From an uncultured Alphaproteobacteria bacterium (lineage in GTDB: Bacteria; Pseudomonadota; Alphaproteobacteria; Bin95), in NCBI GenBank assembly GCA_937891825.1, contig CALAHN010000028.1:1-48739 (forward strand): a stretch of DNA of 48,739 nucleotides, in the 5' to 3' direction. The number at the start of each line of letters is the position of its first letter. The stretch's first letter is position 1. The position numbers and the translations under genes were made by a program. Shown here one piece after another: positions 26,267-36,659 of the stretch. The notes below the pieces were generated by a model. It had not been told where the DNA came from. It did no database searches and worked only from the letters and a program-made list of their open reading frames with translations.

Positions 26267-26964
26267 GCGCCGAGGGCGGCTTTGAAGGCCGCTTCCGACC
26301 GGGCGTTCGCGAGATCGGCATTGGTCTTGTCATAGGGCACGCCGCCAATGCGGGCGAAGGCGTGATCCATGCCGGGATAGCTGTAGATCGTCACATGGGG
26401 ATTGTCGGCAAGTCCGGATTTGATCGCGGCCTGGGCGTCCTTTGAAACGAAACCGTCTTCCTCCGCGATATGCATGACGAGCGGGCGCGCGATCGCTTTC
26501 GCCTCATCAAGCAAGCCTTCGATCCCGACGCCGTAATAGCTGACATTGCAGTCGGCGTTGGAGCGGCAGGCCAGCAGATAGGCGAGCTTTCCGCCCAGAC
26601 AGAAGCCGACCGTGCCGACCCGTCCGTTGCCGCCCGGCATGGCGCGGGCGAAGGCGATCGTCGCCTGCAGGTCCGCAATCCCTTTGTCGACGTCAAAGCC
26701 CTTGAAGAGCGCAAACGCTTTGCTCCACTCGGCTTCGGTCTTGTCGGTGATATCGATCCCCGGCTCCTGCCGCCAGAACAGATCCGGCGCGACTGCGATA
26801 TAGCCCTGCCCTGCCCAGTACTTCGCGATGTCGCGCATGGCGTGGTTGATGCCGAAGATTTCCTGGATGCAGAGCACGACCGGACCGGCGCCGCTTGCCG
26901 GCTTCTCCACATAGGCCTTGAAACTGCCGCCGTCGTCCGCCTGGATCGTCGCCCATTCCGCCAT
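26263..26964 (-). CDS. Dienelactone hydrolase family protein
   Basis: A 233-residue alpha/beta hydrolase with the full dienelactone hydrolase triad at canonical spacing: Cys122 (GFCLGG), Asp170 (EEDGF) and His201 (MDHAF), plus Glu35 (IQEIFG) that activates the cysteine. It likely opens a lactone or ester. The ATG at 26964 follows GGGGAG by nine bases; an ATG 33 bases upstream has no ribosome site. It overlaps the downstream dioxygenase gene. Confidence 0.88.
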   Translation of the reverse strand: MAEWATIQADDGGSFKAYVEKPASGAGPVVLCIQEIFGINHAMRDIAKYWAGQGYIAVAPDLFWRQEPGIDITDKTEAEWSKAFALFKGFDVDKGIADLQATIAFARAMPGGNGRVGTVGFCLGGKLAYLLACRSNADCNVSYYGVGIEGLLDEAKAIARPLVMHIAEEDGFVSKDAQAAIKSGLADNPHVTIYSYPGMDHAFARIGGVPYDKTNADLANARSEAAFKAALGA

Positions 26965-27064
26965 TTCGATAATCTCCCCGGGTCCGCTCGTGTTCATGCG
27001 TTATGGGCAAGATAACGGGCGGCGGTATGCAGTTGCAATGGCAGAGGGCAGGAGGAGCCAGCGC

Positions 27065-27619
27065 TCAGATCAGCAGCGCGCCTTCGTGGCGCAGCAGCCA
27101 TTGCTTGGTTTCGACGCCGCCCTTGCCGGAATACCCGGTCATCGCGCCGTTTGCGCCGACGACCCGGTGGCAGGGAATGATGATCGGGATCGGGTTCCGG
27201 CCGCATGCGCCGCCGACCGCGCGGGCCGGCTTGTCGGTGGCGAGCCCGATCGCGCCATAGGTCGCGGTTTCGCCGGACGGGATGGCGCACATGGCCTGCC
27301 ATACGGCGCGTTCGAAGGCGTCGCCCTTGGGCTGCAGCGGCAGGTCGAACGCATGCCGGCTATCGTCGAAATACCGGGCGAGTTGCTCGGCCGCGGCTTG
27401 CAGGATGGGATCGTTTGTAGCGCCGCTGGGCGCAGCGTCGGTCCACGCGACGGCCGTCAGCGCGCCGCCGCTGGCGACGAGCCTCAAATTGCCGAGCGGC
27501 GAGGCGACGATCGTGGACGCGGTTTCGGCGCTGTCGCCCGCGGGGGGTTCGACTTCAAAGCCGCCGTGGGGTTTGTCGGGCAAAGCCAGGCCTCCCGGGC
27601 TGGATCGATGGATCGGCAT
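27065..27619 (-). CDS. ogt: Methylated-DNA--[protein]-cysteine S-methyltransferase
   Basis: A 184-residue DNA repair protein that transfers O6-alkyl groups from guanine to its own cysteine. The active-site IIPCHRVVG has Cys150, the helix-turn-helix arginine-finger region reads ARAVGGACGRNP, and GYSGKGGVETKQWLLRHE closes the domain. The ATG at 27619 lacks a clear ribosome site; the first ~35 residues are low-complexity, so the true start may be later. Ada-type regulatory domains are absent. It is divergent from the DUF6489 gene, with 117 bases between starts. Confidence 0.88.
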   Translation of the reverse strand: MPIHRSSPGGLALPDKPHGGFEVEPPAGDSAETASTIVASPLGNLRLVASGGALTAVAWTDAAPSGATNDPILQAAAEQLARYFDDSRHAFDLPLQPKGDAFERAVWQAMCAIPSGETATYGAIGLATDKPARAVGGACGRNPIPIIIPCHRVVGANGAMTGYSGKGGVETKQWLLRHEGALLI

Positions 27620-27736
27620 GATACGCCGGCCGCGCCGTCGCCGCCAATCGACAGTTCCCGTGAGGGCTGGATTCGCGTATGCAAGGGTGTGAAACGCCAT
27701 GGCGGCCTGGATTTGCCCCCAATGAGGAGCGCGCCC

Positions 27737-27997
27737 ATGAAGATCACCATCGATTTCGACGCGACGCCGGATGAAGCGCGCCGGTTTTTCGGATTGCCGG
27801 ACATCGCGCCCATGCAGGACGCCCTGGTCAAGGACATGACCGAGCAGATGCAGAAGACGCTGCAGGCGATGGATGCCGAGGCGCTGTGGCGGCAATGGAT
27901 GCCGGCGGCTGGATCTGGCGCTGGCGTCGACGCCATGCGTAGTTTCTGGGATCAGGCGATGCGGTCGACTATGGGCGGCGGCAAACCCAAGGCTTGA
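27737..27997 (+). CDS. DUF6489 family small protein
   Basis: An 86-residue protein resembling the alphaproteobacterial DUF6489 family (MKITIDFDATPDEARRFFGLPD opening, then an amphipathic helical stretch and DAMRSFWDQAM). Function unknown; the helical, phasin-like middle is suggestive only. The ATG at 27737 follows GAGGAG with good spacing. A strong terminator follows, so it is probably a single-gene transcript upstream of mnmE. Confidence 0.8.
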   Translation: MKITIDFDATPDEARRFFGLPDIAPMQDALVKDMTEQMQKTLQAMDAEALWRQWMPAAGSGAGVDAMRSFWDQAMRSTMGGGKPKA

Positions 27998-28015
27998 TGG
28001 GCTTTGAAGGCAGTC

Positions 28016-28039
28016 AAACCGCTAGATATAGCGGTTTTT
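28016..28039 (+). terminator. Intrinsic terminator after DUF6489 gene
   Basis: CCGCTA (28019-28024) and TAGCGG (28029-28034) form a stem with loop GATA, followed by TTTTT; the flanking AAA/TTT extend the stem. It lies 18 bases after the stop codon. Confidence 0.75.
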
Positions 28040-28132
28040 GCTCGATTTCTGCTGCAATTGCGCGACCGAACCAGCCGGAAGGCGCCCCGCGCCTGAGGTT
28101 GGGCGGGCTGCTTCAGGCCACAGGTGCTCCAC

Positions 28133-29458
28133 ATGGCGGCTGAAAGTGTGATCTTTGCCTTGGCGAGCGGCGCCGGTCGAGCCGGGGTCGCTGTCATGCG
28201 GCTCTCCGGCCCAGGCGTGGCGGCGGTCTTTGACGCGCTGACCGATCGGCCGCCGCCGCCGCCGCGCATGGCGGCCCTCCGTCGGTTGGTCAATCCAGAC
28301 GACGGGTCGGCGCTCGACCAGGCGCTGACGCTCTGGTTTCCGGCGCCGGCGAGCTTTACGGGGGAAGATGTCGTCGAACTGCACCTGCATGGCGGGATCG
28401 CTGTCATTGACGGCGTCGCCGATGCTCTGGCCGGGTTGCCCGGTTTTCGCCCGGCCGAGCCTGGCGAGTTTTCTCGGCGCGCTTTTCGGAACGGCAAATT
28501 GGATCTGGCGGCGGCGGAAGGGTTGGCCGATCTGATCGATGCGGATACCGCCTTTGCTCGCCGACGCGCGCTCTGGCAGATGGAGGGCGGCCTCAGCCGG
28601 ATCCACAATGACTGGCGGGAGCGCCTGCTGACTCTGCTGGCGCTTGCGGAAGCGGCGCTCGACTTCTCCGATGAACCGATCCCAGAGACCTTAGATCTGG
28701 AGATACGGGAAGGCATATCTACCATCCTTGCCGAAATCGCCCGACATCTCGGAAATCCCGAAGCGGTCGAACGCGGCCGGGACGGCTATCGGATCGTGCT
28801 GACCGGGCCGCCGAATGTGGGCAAATCCAGCCTTTTGAACGCGCTTGCCCGACGCGATGCCGCGATCGTCACCGCGACGCCCGGCACGACCCGGGACGTG
28901 CTGGAAGTGCGGATGGACCTTGGCGGCTATCCTGTTTCCCTGTTCGACACGGCGGGCTTGCGGGACTCGAGCGATCCGATCGAGCAGGAAGGCATGCGCC
29001 GGGCGCGCGCCGCCCTGGAAACCGCGGACCTGATCCTTGAGGTGCGCATCCTTGCAGCGCATGACTGCAGCACGAGCGTTGGCGAGGCGGATGCTGCGGC
29101 GCCGGGCCGAATGGTGTTCTGGAATAAGGCCGATCTGGCCCCTGGCGTAGCGCCGCCCTTCGGCTTGACCGGCTCGGCCCAGTCAGGCGCCGGCCTTCCG
29201 GCGCTTGAGGCGGTGCTTGCCGGCCGGGCCCAGGCGGCGCTGGAGGCCGGACCGGCGCCGGCGATGACGCGGGCGCGGCACCGTGCGGCTTTGCTCGACG
29301 TCAAGGATGCGCTAGATCAAGCGCTGACGGCGCCGGCGCCGGAATTGTGCGCCGAGGATTTGCGCACTGCGATGCGCGCGCTTGGCCGCGTCGTAGGCGT
29401 CGTCGATGTCGATGATGTGCTGGATCGAATTTTTTCGGCGTTTTGCATAGGAAAATGA
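28133..29458 (+). CDS. mnmE: tRNA modification GTPase MnmE
   Basis: A 441-residue GTPase that, with MnmG, installs the carboxymethylaminomethyl group on wobble uridine 34 of certain tRNAs. The N-terminal tetrahydrofolate-binding domain contains [11 protein letters not shown] and [20 protein letters not shown]; the GTPase domain has G1 [10 protein letters not shown]2 TTRD, G3 DTAGLR and G4 NKAD. The C-terminus ends CIGK, the CxGK catalytic motif. The ATG at 28133 follows AGGTG; a GTG three codons earlier is possible. It is followed by mnmG after four bases. Confidence 0.95.
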   Translation: MAAESVIFALASGAGRAGVAVMRLSGPGVAAVFDALTDRPPPPPRMAALRRLVNPDDGSALDQALTLWFPAPASFTGEDVVELHLHGGIAVIDGVADALAGLPGFRPAEPGEFSRRAFRNGKLDLAAAEGLADLIDADTAFARRRALWQMEGGLSRIHNDWRERLLTLLALAEAALDFSDEPIPETLDLEIREGISTILAEIARHLGNPEAVERGRDGYRIVLTGPPNVGKSSLLNALARRDAAIVTATPGTTRDVLEVRMDLGGYPVSLFDTAGLRDSSDPIEQEGMRRARAALETADLILEVRILAAHDCSTSVGEADAAAPGRMVFWNKADLAPGVAPPFGLTGSAQSGAGLPALEAVLAGRAQAALEAGPAPAMTRARHRAALLDVKDALDQALTAPAPELCAEDLRTAMRALGRVVGVVDVDDVLDRIFSAFCIGK

Positions 29459-29462
29459 CCTG

Positions 29463-31358
29463 ATGTTTCACGTGAAACAATCGGAAACCGACCTCCGTTT
29501 CGACGTGATCGTCGTGGGCGGCGGCCATGCTGGCTGCGAAGCAGCGGCCGCATCGGCGCGATTGGGCGCGAAAGCCGCCTTGGTCACCCATAAACTCGAT
29601 ACGATCGGTGAAATGTCGTGCAATCCGGCAATTGGCGGCCTCGGCAAAGGCCATCTGGTGCGGGAAATCGACGCCTTGGATGGCTTGATGGGTCGGGTCG
29701 CCGATGCGGCAGGCATCCAGTTTCGGGTGCTCAATCGCAGCAAGGGACCCGCTGTGCGGGGACCGCGCGCCCAAGCGGACCGAGCGCTGTATCGGGCGGC
29801 GATGCAGGACGCGCTGGCAAATACCGCGAACCTGACCCTGATCGCCGGCGCGGTTGAGGACGTCCTCACGGTGGATGAGGCCTGTTGCGGCGTCCGGCTT
29901 GAGGACGGGCGGGAGCTGCATGGCGGCGCCGTGGTCGTCACGACGGGCACGTTCCTGCGCGGCATGATCCATATCGGAACCCGACAGATCCCTGCCGGAC
30001 GCGTCGGCGAAGCGGCGGCGACCGTGTTCGGCGCCCGCCTGGAAGCTTTGGGCTTGCGGATGGGCCGCCTCAAGACCGGCACCCCCGCGCGCTTGCTGAA
30101 GCAGTCGATTGCCTATGAAGGCCTCGAGGCGCAGCTTGGGGACGATCCGCCAGAGCCGTTCTCCATGCTGACCAAGGCGATTGCGACGGAGCAGACGGTC
30201 TGCCATATCACCCGGACTACCCCCGAGACCCATGCGATCATTCGGGCGCATCTGCATGAGTCGGCTATCCATGCCGGCAATATATCGGGTCGCGGTCCAC
30301 GCTATTGTCCATCGGTTGAGGATAAGGTGACGCGATTTGCCGATCGCGACTCCCATCAGATTTTCCTGGAGCCCGAAGGTCTGACCGACCCCCTGGTCTA
30401 TCCCAATGGCATATCGACCAGCTTGCCGGAAGCGGTGCAGTTGGCGTTCCTGCGGACGATCCCCGGTCTGGAAGCGGTTGAAATGGCGCGGCCTGGTTAT
30501 GCCGTCGAATATGACTTTGTCGACCCGCGGGAGTTGACTCACGGGCTTGAGGTCCGTCGGATGCGTGGTTTGTATCTTGCCGGACAGATCAACGGAACGA
30601 CAGGATATGAGGAAGCGGCGGCGCAGGGCCTGGTCGCCGGCCTCAATGCGGCGCGCGCGGTCGCCGGGCAGACGCCAGTACAGTTCGATCGGACCGAAGC
30701 TTATATCGGTGTGATGATCGACGATCTTGTGGTTCGCGGCGTCGATGAGCCCTATCGCATGTTTACCTCGCGCGCCGAGTATCGGCTGCGGCTGCGCGCC
30801 GACAATGCCGATCTCAGGCTCACGCCGCTTGGTCTGGATGCCGGCTGCGTCGGCGGGGCGCGGGCTGCGTTGTTTCACGTGAAACAACAAGACCTGGAGG
30901 CGGCGCTGCGGCTCACGACAAGTCTCACGGCGACGCCCAGCGCTTTTGAAGCCGTGGGCGCCCCAGCGAGCGGCGACGGTCGGCGACGGTCGGCCCTGGA
31001 GATGATGGGGCGGTTAGGCCCGGCGGACGCCAGGCTGCTGGCGCTTTGGCCGGAGCTGGCCGGGATCCCGCTGCCGGCCCGGGAGACCCTGGCGACGGAC
31101 GCCCAATATGCGGCATATCTTACCCGCCAGGATGCCGATGTCGCAGCATTCAAGCGCGATGAAGCGATGGCGCTGCCGGAGGGCCTGGACTATGCCTCGG
31201 TCGATGGGCTTTCGACCGAGGCGCGGCAGAAGCTGATCGCGGCGCGACCTCCAAGCCTCGGCGCGGCGGCCCGGGTGCCGGGGGTGACCCCTGCTGCCGT
31301 TACGGCCCTGCTCCGGCACGTGCGCAATGGGCGGTCGGCCGCGCGCGCGGCGGGTTAA
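29463..31358 (+). CDS. mnmG: tRNA uridine-5-carboxymethylaminomethyl modification enzyme MnmG
   Basis: A 631-residue FAD protein, partner of MnmE in wobble-uridine modification. The FAD-binding [12 protein letters not shown], the [15 protein letters not shown] signature with its catalytic cysteine, the second cysteine-containing region (about 275-285) and the second FAD motif [17 protein letters not shown] are present; the C-terminal helical MnmE-binding domain follows. Two parS sites lie within the gene, at codons 1-6 and about 470-475, both in the same phase and both read as FHVKQ. The second replaces part of a variable loop. Confidence 0.95.
   Translation: MFHVKQSETDLRFDVIVVGGGHAGCEAAAASARLGAKAALVTHKLDTIGEMSCNPAIGGLGKGHLVREIDALDGLMGRVADAAGIQFRVLNRSKGPAVRGPRAQADRALYRAAMQDALANTANLTLIAGAVEDVLTVDEACCGVRLEDGRELHGGAVVVTTGTFLRGMIHIGTRQIPAGRVGEAAATVFGARLEALGLRMGRLKTGTPARLLKQSIAYEGLEAQLGDDPPEPFSMLTKAIATEQTVCHITRTTPETHAIIRAHLHESAIHAGNISGRGPRYCPSVEDKVTRFADRDSHQIFLEPEGLTDPLVYPNGISTSLPEAVQLAFLRTIPGLEAVEMARPGYAVEYDFVDPRELTHGLEVRRMRGLYLAGQINGTTGYEEAAAQGLVAGLNAARAVAGQTPVQFDRTEAYIGVMIDDLVVRGVDEPYRMFTSRAEYRLRLRADNADLRLTPLGLDAGCVGGARAALFHVKQQDLEAALRLTTSLTATPSAFEAVGAPASGDGRRRSALEMMGRLGPADARLLALWPELAGIPLPARETLATDAQYAAYLTRQDADVAAFKRDEAMALPEGLDYASVDGLSTEARQKLIAARPPSLGAAARVPGVTPAAVTALLRHVRNGRSAARAAG
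29464..29479. other. parS: parS centromere site 1, at the mnmG start codon
   Basis: TGTTTCACGTGAAACA is a perfect 16-bp match to the ParB-binding consensus. Its first base is the T of the mnmG ATG, so the site encodes residues FHVKQ. It is 3.4 kb from parB and about 7 kb from the proposed origin. Confidence 0.93.
30871..30886. other. parS: parS centromere site 2, inside mnmG
   Basis: A second perfect TGTTTCACGTGAAACA, 1407 bases after the first and in the same reading phase (LFHVKQQ at about residues 470-476). It lies 2.0 kb upstream of parB. Confidence 0.93.
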
Positions 31359-31364
31359 GGCCCA

Positions 31365-31987
31365 ATGGGCCCGCCAGCGGATGTTGTGACCGCTTTTGAC
31401 CGGCTCGGTCTCGATGGCGCCCAACGGGAGGCGCTCGCCCGGTATGTTGCTGTCCTGGAGCGCTGGCGCCAGCGCATCAACCTGATCGGCCCCGCCGATG
31501 CGGCGGAGATCTGGCGGCGGCATGTTCTGGATAGCGCCCAAGCCTGGGCCCATATTGACGATCCCAGCCGGCCGCTGCTCGACCTTGGCTCCGGCGCCGG
31601 CTTGCCCGGTTTGATCCTGGCGGCGTTGGGCGCCGAGGATGTGACGCTGGTCGACAGCGACCAGCGTAAGGCCGTGTTTCTGAGGGAGGCGGCGCGTGAG
31701 ATCGGCGTCAAGCCGGAGGTCGTCGCCATGCGCTTTGACGCGGCGCTCGCAGCGACCCGGCGGCGCTATGCCATCGTGACCGGCAGGGCGGTCGCGCCGC
31801 TCGCCCGATTGACGCCGGTTTTGGCGCAGGCGCTCGCTGCGGATGGCTATGCCTTGCTCCACAAAGGCGCATCGGTCGAAAAAGAATTGACCGAAGCCCG
31901 AAAAACATGGACGATGCAATCTGCCATATACCCAAGCGTTACTGGGTCCGGCGGCGTACTGATCAAGATATGGGATTTGAGAGCGTG

Positions 31988-31988
<1 letters not shown>
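31365..31988 (+). CDS. rsmG: 16S rRNA (guanine-N7)-methyltransferase RsmG
   Basis: A 207-residue SAM-dependent methyltransferase modifying G527 of 16S rRNA; loss causes low-level streptomycin resistance in other bacteria. The SAM motif LLDLGSGAGLPGLILA and the N-terminal RYVAVLERWRQRINLIGP block, plus the WRRHVLDS motif, mark the family. It starts 6 bases after mnmG and its TGA overlaps the parA start (TGATG). Confidence 0.93.
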
Positions 31989-32847
<859 letters not shown>

Positions 32848-32851
<4 letters not shown>

Positions 32852-33777
32852 GCAACGAGAAATCGCAACGCCCGAAGCTCGGCCGCGGCCTGGCCGCCCT
32901 GTTGGGTGACGACGGGGCCGAGACTCCGGGCATGGAAGCGGGGGTCGCGCGGTTGGCGCGCTCGATTCCGATCGCCGCCCTGTCGCCCGGCGCCGGTCAG
33001 CCCCGCCGGCATTTCGACGAGGAGGCGCTGGACGCTCTGGCCCAATCGATCCGCGAGCGCGGCATGCTGCAGCCGATCATCGCCCGCCGGATCGAGAATG
33101 CGCCGGGTCGCTATGAGATCGTCGCCGGCGAACGGCGCTGGCGGGCGGCGCAGCGCGCCGGCCTTGCCGAAGCGCCGGTCATCCTGCGGGATATGACCGA
33201 TCGGGACGCGCTGGAAATCGCGCTGATCGAGAATATCCAGCGCGAAGACCTGAATCCGGTCGAAGAAGCGGCCGGGTATCAGCGTCTGGTCGATGCATTC
33301 GGTTATACCCAGGAAGACTTGGCAAAATCGGTCGGCAAGAGCCGGCCCCATGTGGCGAACATGCTGCGTTTGCTCAACCTGCCGGATGCGACCCGTGAAC
33401 GGCTGGCTGCCGGGCAAATCACCGCAGGCCATGCACGAGCGCTTCTGGTTGCAAAGAATCCCGACGTCCTGGCGGAAATGGTCGTCGCCCGGGGCCTGAA
33501 TGTCCGGCAGACCGAACGGCTGGTGCAGGAAGGCGGCTTGCCGCGACAAGCGGCCCCGCAGAAGCCTGCCGACCCCAATTTGAAAGCCGTCGAGCGCGAT
33601 ATCGGCGACGCCATCGGCATGAAAGTCGCGCTGAAGCCGAAGGGCCGCCACGGCGGGTCTTTAGTCCTTGAATACAAAGACCTGGACCAGTTGGACTTAC
33701 TCATCGCGCGCCTGACAAGCCGACCCGTTCGCGCTGTCGTGGAAGACGACGACCCGCTTTCGATCCCGGATCGCTGA
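32848..33777 (+). CDS. parB: Chromosome partitioning protein ParB
   Basis: A 309-residue CTP-dependent DNA clamp that loads at parS and spreads. The N-terminal KLGRGLAALLGDD (ParA-activating), the CTP-binding IVAGERRWRAAQRAGL and LIENIQREDLNPVEEA boxes, the helix-turn-helix (YTQEDLAKSVGKSRPHVANMLR) and the C-terminal dimer domain (LEYKDLDQLDLLIARL) are present. Its target sites lie in mnmG, 2.0 and 3.4 kb upstream. Confidence 0.95.
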
Positions 33778-33793
33778 TAGTCGCGGTCGAGGC

Positions 33794-34180
33794 TCAGGCG
33801 TGCGGCCGGGCGCGGACGGAATGGGGGTTCTGGAAGGCCAGTTGCGAGCCTTTGATCATCTCGACCAGGGCCTCGCTGGCCTCCCCGCACAATTGGTGGA
33901 AGTCGGGGTCCGGCGAGAAGCAGATCGCCGCATAGTTGTCGTCCGTAATGCGCGCCACCCAACCGCTGACAATGCCGTAGCCCGGCACGTTCAACGTGGC
34001 GCGGTCGCCGACTTCGATGCCGAACATCGGCCCGACGAGCGCGCCGCCGGCCGAAATATTCACGAGGCGCGTTGTGCGCGCTCGCTGGTTGGAATTGATG
34101 ACAGCGAGGGGATCCACGCTGATCCGGCGTGCGATGCGGCGGTCGTCATCTTCGGCGTCGATCGCGGGCGTGATATCCAT
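33794..34180 (-). CDS. PilZ-domain protein
   Basis: A 128-residue protein resembling PilZ domains, which bind cyclic di-GMP. An N-terminal DRRIARR stretch resembles the RxxxR motif, and LVNISAGGALVG resembles the D/NxSxxG motif (N-I-S-A-G-G). The rest fits the PilZ barrel. It may link c-di-GMP to motility or surface behaviour; the target is unknown. It converges on parB (16 bases between ends). Its ribosome site (GGAAGGGAA) lies within a tiny upstream reading frame. Confidence 0.75.
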   Translation of the reverse strand: MDITPAIDAEDDDRRIARRISVDPLAVINSNQRARTTRLVNISAGGALVGPMFGIEVGDRATLNVPGYGIVSGWVARITDDNYAAICFSPDPDFHQLCGEASEALVEMIKGSQLAFQNPHSVRARPHA

Positions 34181-34184
34181 TGCG

Positions 34185-34220
34185 CTATTCCCTTCCTATT
34201 ACATCGGGTATTTTACGCAT
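34185..34220 (-). CDS. Possible 11-residue upstream peptide (pilZ leader)
   Basis: ATG with AAGGAG four bases upstream (34225-34230), encoding MRKIPDVIGRE and ending in TAG four bases before the pilZ start. The codons GGA-AGG-GAA double as the pilZ ribosome site, so ribosomes translating the peptide would occlude or hand over to pilZ. Composition proves nothing at this length; the spacing and ribosome site are the only evidence. The rest of the 34181-34362 gap shows no other gene. Confidence 0.35.
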   Translation of the reverse strand: MRKIPDVIGRE

Positions 34221-34362
34221 GTTGCTCCTTAACGGGGGGTTGACTGGATAGACCCACTTTTCGGCGGAAAAGCATGAGCGCGAGTATCTGGAACGATGCC
34301 ATAGGCGTTAAGCCTGGATCGCGCGCTCGCCGTCGCGCGTCTGCTTCGGAATGACAGGACGA

Positions 34363-35070
34363 TCACGAAAAATATCGCGCTGCGATGCTTGCAGGATCGC
34401 CCAGATCCGCGGGGGCGCCTTCAGCCCGGATGCGGCCGCCGCCCAGAATGACAGCGCGGCCCGCCCGCCGGAGCGCATGGCCGATGTTCTGTTCGGCGAG
34501 GAGGATGGCGACGCCCTCGGCGCGGATGAGGTCGATCGCCTCGAAGAGCGCCGCCGCCGTCATCGGCGCGAGGCCGAGCGACGGTTCATCGAGCAGCAGC
34601 AGGCGCGGCCGCCGCATGAGGGCGCGGCCGATCGCCAGCATCTGCTGTTCGCCGCCGGATAGGCGCCAGCCCTCAGTCCGCCGCCGGGCGGTCAGCGCGG
34701 GAAACAGCGCATAGATTTCTTCCATGCGGCTCCGGCGCGCCGCACGTCCCTCATCCGAGACCGTGAGCAGGTTCTCATTCACCGTCAATCCTGGGAAGAC
34801 GCGCCGCCCCTCGGGCGCAAGGCCGACGCCCTGACGGGCGACGCCGCTCGGATCGCCCAGGAGCAAGGGCGCCTCGCCCAGCATGACCCTGCCGGATGTC
34901 GGCCGCGCCAAGCCCATGACGACGTTCAGAAGGGTCGATTTTCCGGCGCCGTTCGGCCCAAGCACGGCGACCATCTCGCCAGCCCCGACAGTCAGGGAGA
35001 TCGGCCCGAGCCACGGCGACGCGGGCGGTCCTGCCACGATGTCGGTCAGGCGGAGAAGCGGCGGGCTCAT
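34363..35070 (-). CDS. ABC transporter ATPase, LivF type
   Basis: A 235-residue ABC ATPase of the branched-chain amino acid (HAAT) transporter class. Walker A GPNGAGKST, the LSGGEQQ signature and Walker B LLLLDEPSLGLAP are intact. The ATG at 35070 forms an ATGA overlap with the permease-ATPase gene. It is the last gene of a four-gene transporter operon headed by a TPP riboswitch, so the substrate is more likely thiamine-related than an amino acid. Confidence 0.9.
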   Translation of the reverse strand: MSPPLLRLTDIVAGPPASPWLGPISLTVGAGEMVAVLGPNGAGKSTLLNVVMGLARPTSGRVMLGEAPLLLGDPSGVARQGVGLAPEGRRVFPGLTVNENLLTVSDEGRAARRSRMEEIYALFPALTARRRTEGWRLSGGEQQMLAIGRALMRRPRLLLLDEPSLGLAPMTAAALFEAIDLIRAEGVAILLAEQNIGHALRRAGRAVILGGGRIRAEGAPADLGDPASIAARYFS

Positions 35071-36659
35071 GGCGGCGTCGCTCCGATATAGGCCTCGATC
35101 ACGGCGGGATCGGCCAGAACCGCCGCGACCGATCCGTCGGCGATCACCCGCCCGCTGGCCATGCAGATCAGCCGCCCGCACAAGTCCGACAGGAACGGCA
35201 CGTTATGCTCGACGATCAGGACCGCGAGCCCGTCTGCGGCCGCCTGGCGGATGCATCGGGCGAGCCGCAAGCGTTCGTCTTCGGTCAGCCCGGCAGCCGG
35301 TTCGTCCAGCAGGAGCGCCGAGGGCCGCGCCGCCCGCGCCCGCGCGATTTCGAGGAAGCGCTGCTCCGCCTGGGTCAGCCGCGCGGCGGCGACGTCGGCC
35401 CGCGCGGCGAGCCCAGCTTCGGCGAGCGCTTGCTCCGCCGCGGGGCCGCGGGCCGCCGCCCAGACATTCTCCCGCGCCGAAAGTCCAGGGACCAGGTGCG
35501 GCGTCTGGAAGGTGCGGCCGACCTTGCCGCCGGCGGGCAGGCGAACGGCGCCGGCGGTCGGCCGATCGACCCCCGACAGCAAGTTGAGCAGCGTGGACTT
35601 GCCGGCGCCGTTCGGTCCCATCAAGCCGACGATGCGCCCGGGCTGAAGCGCGAGGCTGACTGCATCGACGGCGGTCAACCCGCCGAATTGCCGGGTCAAG
35701 TCGTCGCCGGCCAGCGCCGTCGCCGCGGGGTCGTAGCCGTGCGGCCGCAAGCTCGTCTCTGATGATGCGGGCAGTGGCGAGGAAGGCGGCCGGAACGGCC
35801 GGCGGCGGCGCCAGATACGGCCTAAGGGCGCCGCCGCCGTCGCGAGGCCTTCCGGCAGGAACAGCACGGCCGCCAGCAGCGCCGCGCCATAGGCCGCCAG
35901 ATAGCTTTGCTCCAGAAAGCGAAGCTGCTCCGGCGTCCAGACCGCCAGGATCGCCAGCAGCGCCGCGGCGAGCGGGCTTCGCCTTCCGCCGACGATCACG
36001 ACGACGAGGATCGCCGCCATGCCCTTGAAGGCCAGCGCGTCCGTCGATGCGACGCCGACCGTGACCGCATGGGCGGCCCCGCCGAGCCCGCCGGCCGCGC
36101 CGCCGATCGCCATGGCCGCGATTCGTATCCGCCGCGCATCGATGCCGAAGGCCCTGGCCGCGAGCGGCGCCGAACGCAACAGCGCGAGCCGTTCCGCCCC
36201 AGCCCAGGCCCGGAAGCCATAGAACAGCAGCCCGGCGGCGCCCGCGAGCGTCCAGGCGAAGGCGGCGCGGCGGGCGGGCGGGTCGAGCCAGCCCGGCAAG
36301 CGCTCGGCGAGCATGCCGTTCGCGCCGCCGGTCACGCTTTCCCAGTTGGTCGCGATCAACAAGGCCAGCTCGGCGAGCGCCAGGGTCGCCAGCGCGAAAT
36401 AGTGGCTCTCCAGCTTGCCGACGATGCAGGTGAAGGCTGCCAGGGTCAAAGCCGGAAGCAGGAGCGCCGCGAGCACGGCCGGCGCCAGCGGCAGGCCGTA
36501 CTGAACCGGCAGCAGGACGGTGACATAGGCCCCAAGGCCGACGGCCGTTCCGGCGGCGAGCGAAAGCGCGCCCGCCAGGCCGAAGACGATCTGCCAGCCG
36601 ATGGCGCCGGCGGCGAGCGCCCCGGCGAGCGCCAGGAGATGCAGCTCATAGGCGCTCAT
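35067..36659 (-). CDS. Fused ABC permease (LivM type) and ATPase (LivG type)
   Basis: A 530-residue fusion. Residues ~1-315 are a LivM-like permease with about nine hydrophobic segments; ~325-530 form an ABC ATPase with Walker A GPNGAGKST, Walker B ALLLDEPAAGL and the terminal RLICMASGRVIADG. The signature motif is degenerate (LTQAEQ instead of LSGGQ), so ATP hydrolysis at that site may be weak and LivF may carry more of the work. The ATG at 36659 overlaps the LivH stop (ATGA). Confidence 0.9.
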   Translation of the reverse strand: MSAYELHLLALAGALAAGAIGWQIVFGLAGALSLAAGTAVGLGAYVTVLLPVQYGLPLAPAVLAALLLPALTLAAFTCIVGKLESHYFALATLALAELALLIATNWESVTGGANGMLAERLPGWLDPPARRAAFAWTLAGAAGLLFYGFRAWAGAERLALLRSAPLAARAFGIDARRIRIAAMAIGGAAGGLGGAAHAVTVGVASTDALAFKGMAAILVVVIVGGRRSPLAAALLAILAVWTPEQLRFLEQSYLAAYGAALLAAVLFLPEGLATAAAPLGRIWRRRRPFRPPSSPLPASSETSLRPHGYDPAATALAGDDLTRQFGGLTAVDAVSLALQPGRIVGLMGPNGAGKSTLLNLLSGVDRPTAGAVRLPAGGKVGRTFQTPHLVPGLSARENVWAAARGPAAEQALAEAGLAARADVAAARLTQAEQRFLEIARARAARPSALLLDEPAAGLTEDERLRLARCIRQAAADGLAVLIVEHNVPFLSDLCGRLICMASGRVIADGSVAAVLADPAVIEAYIGATPP

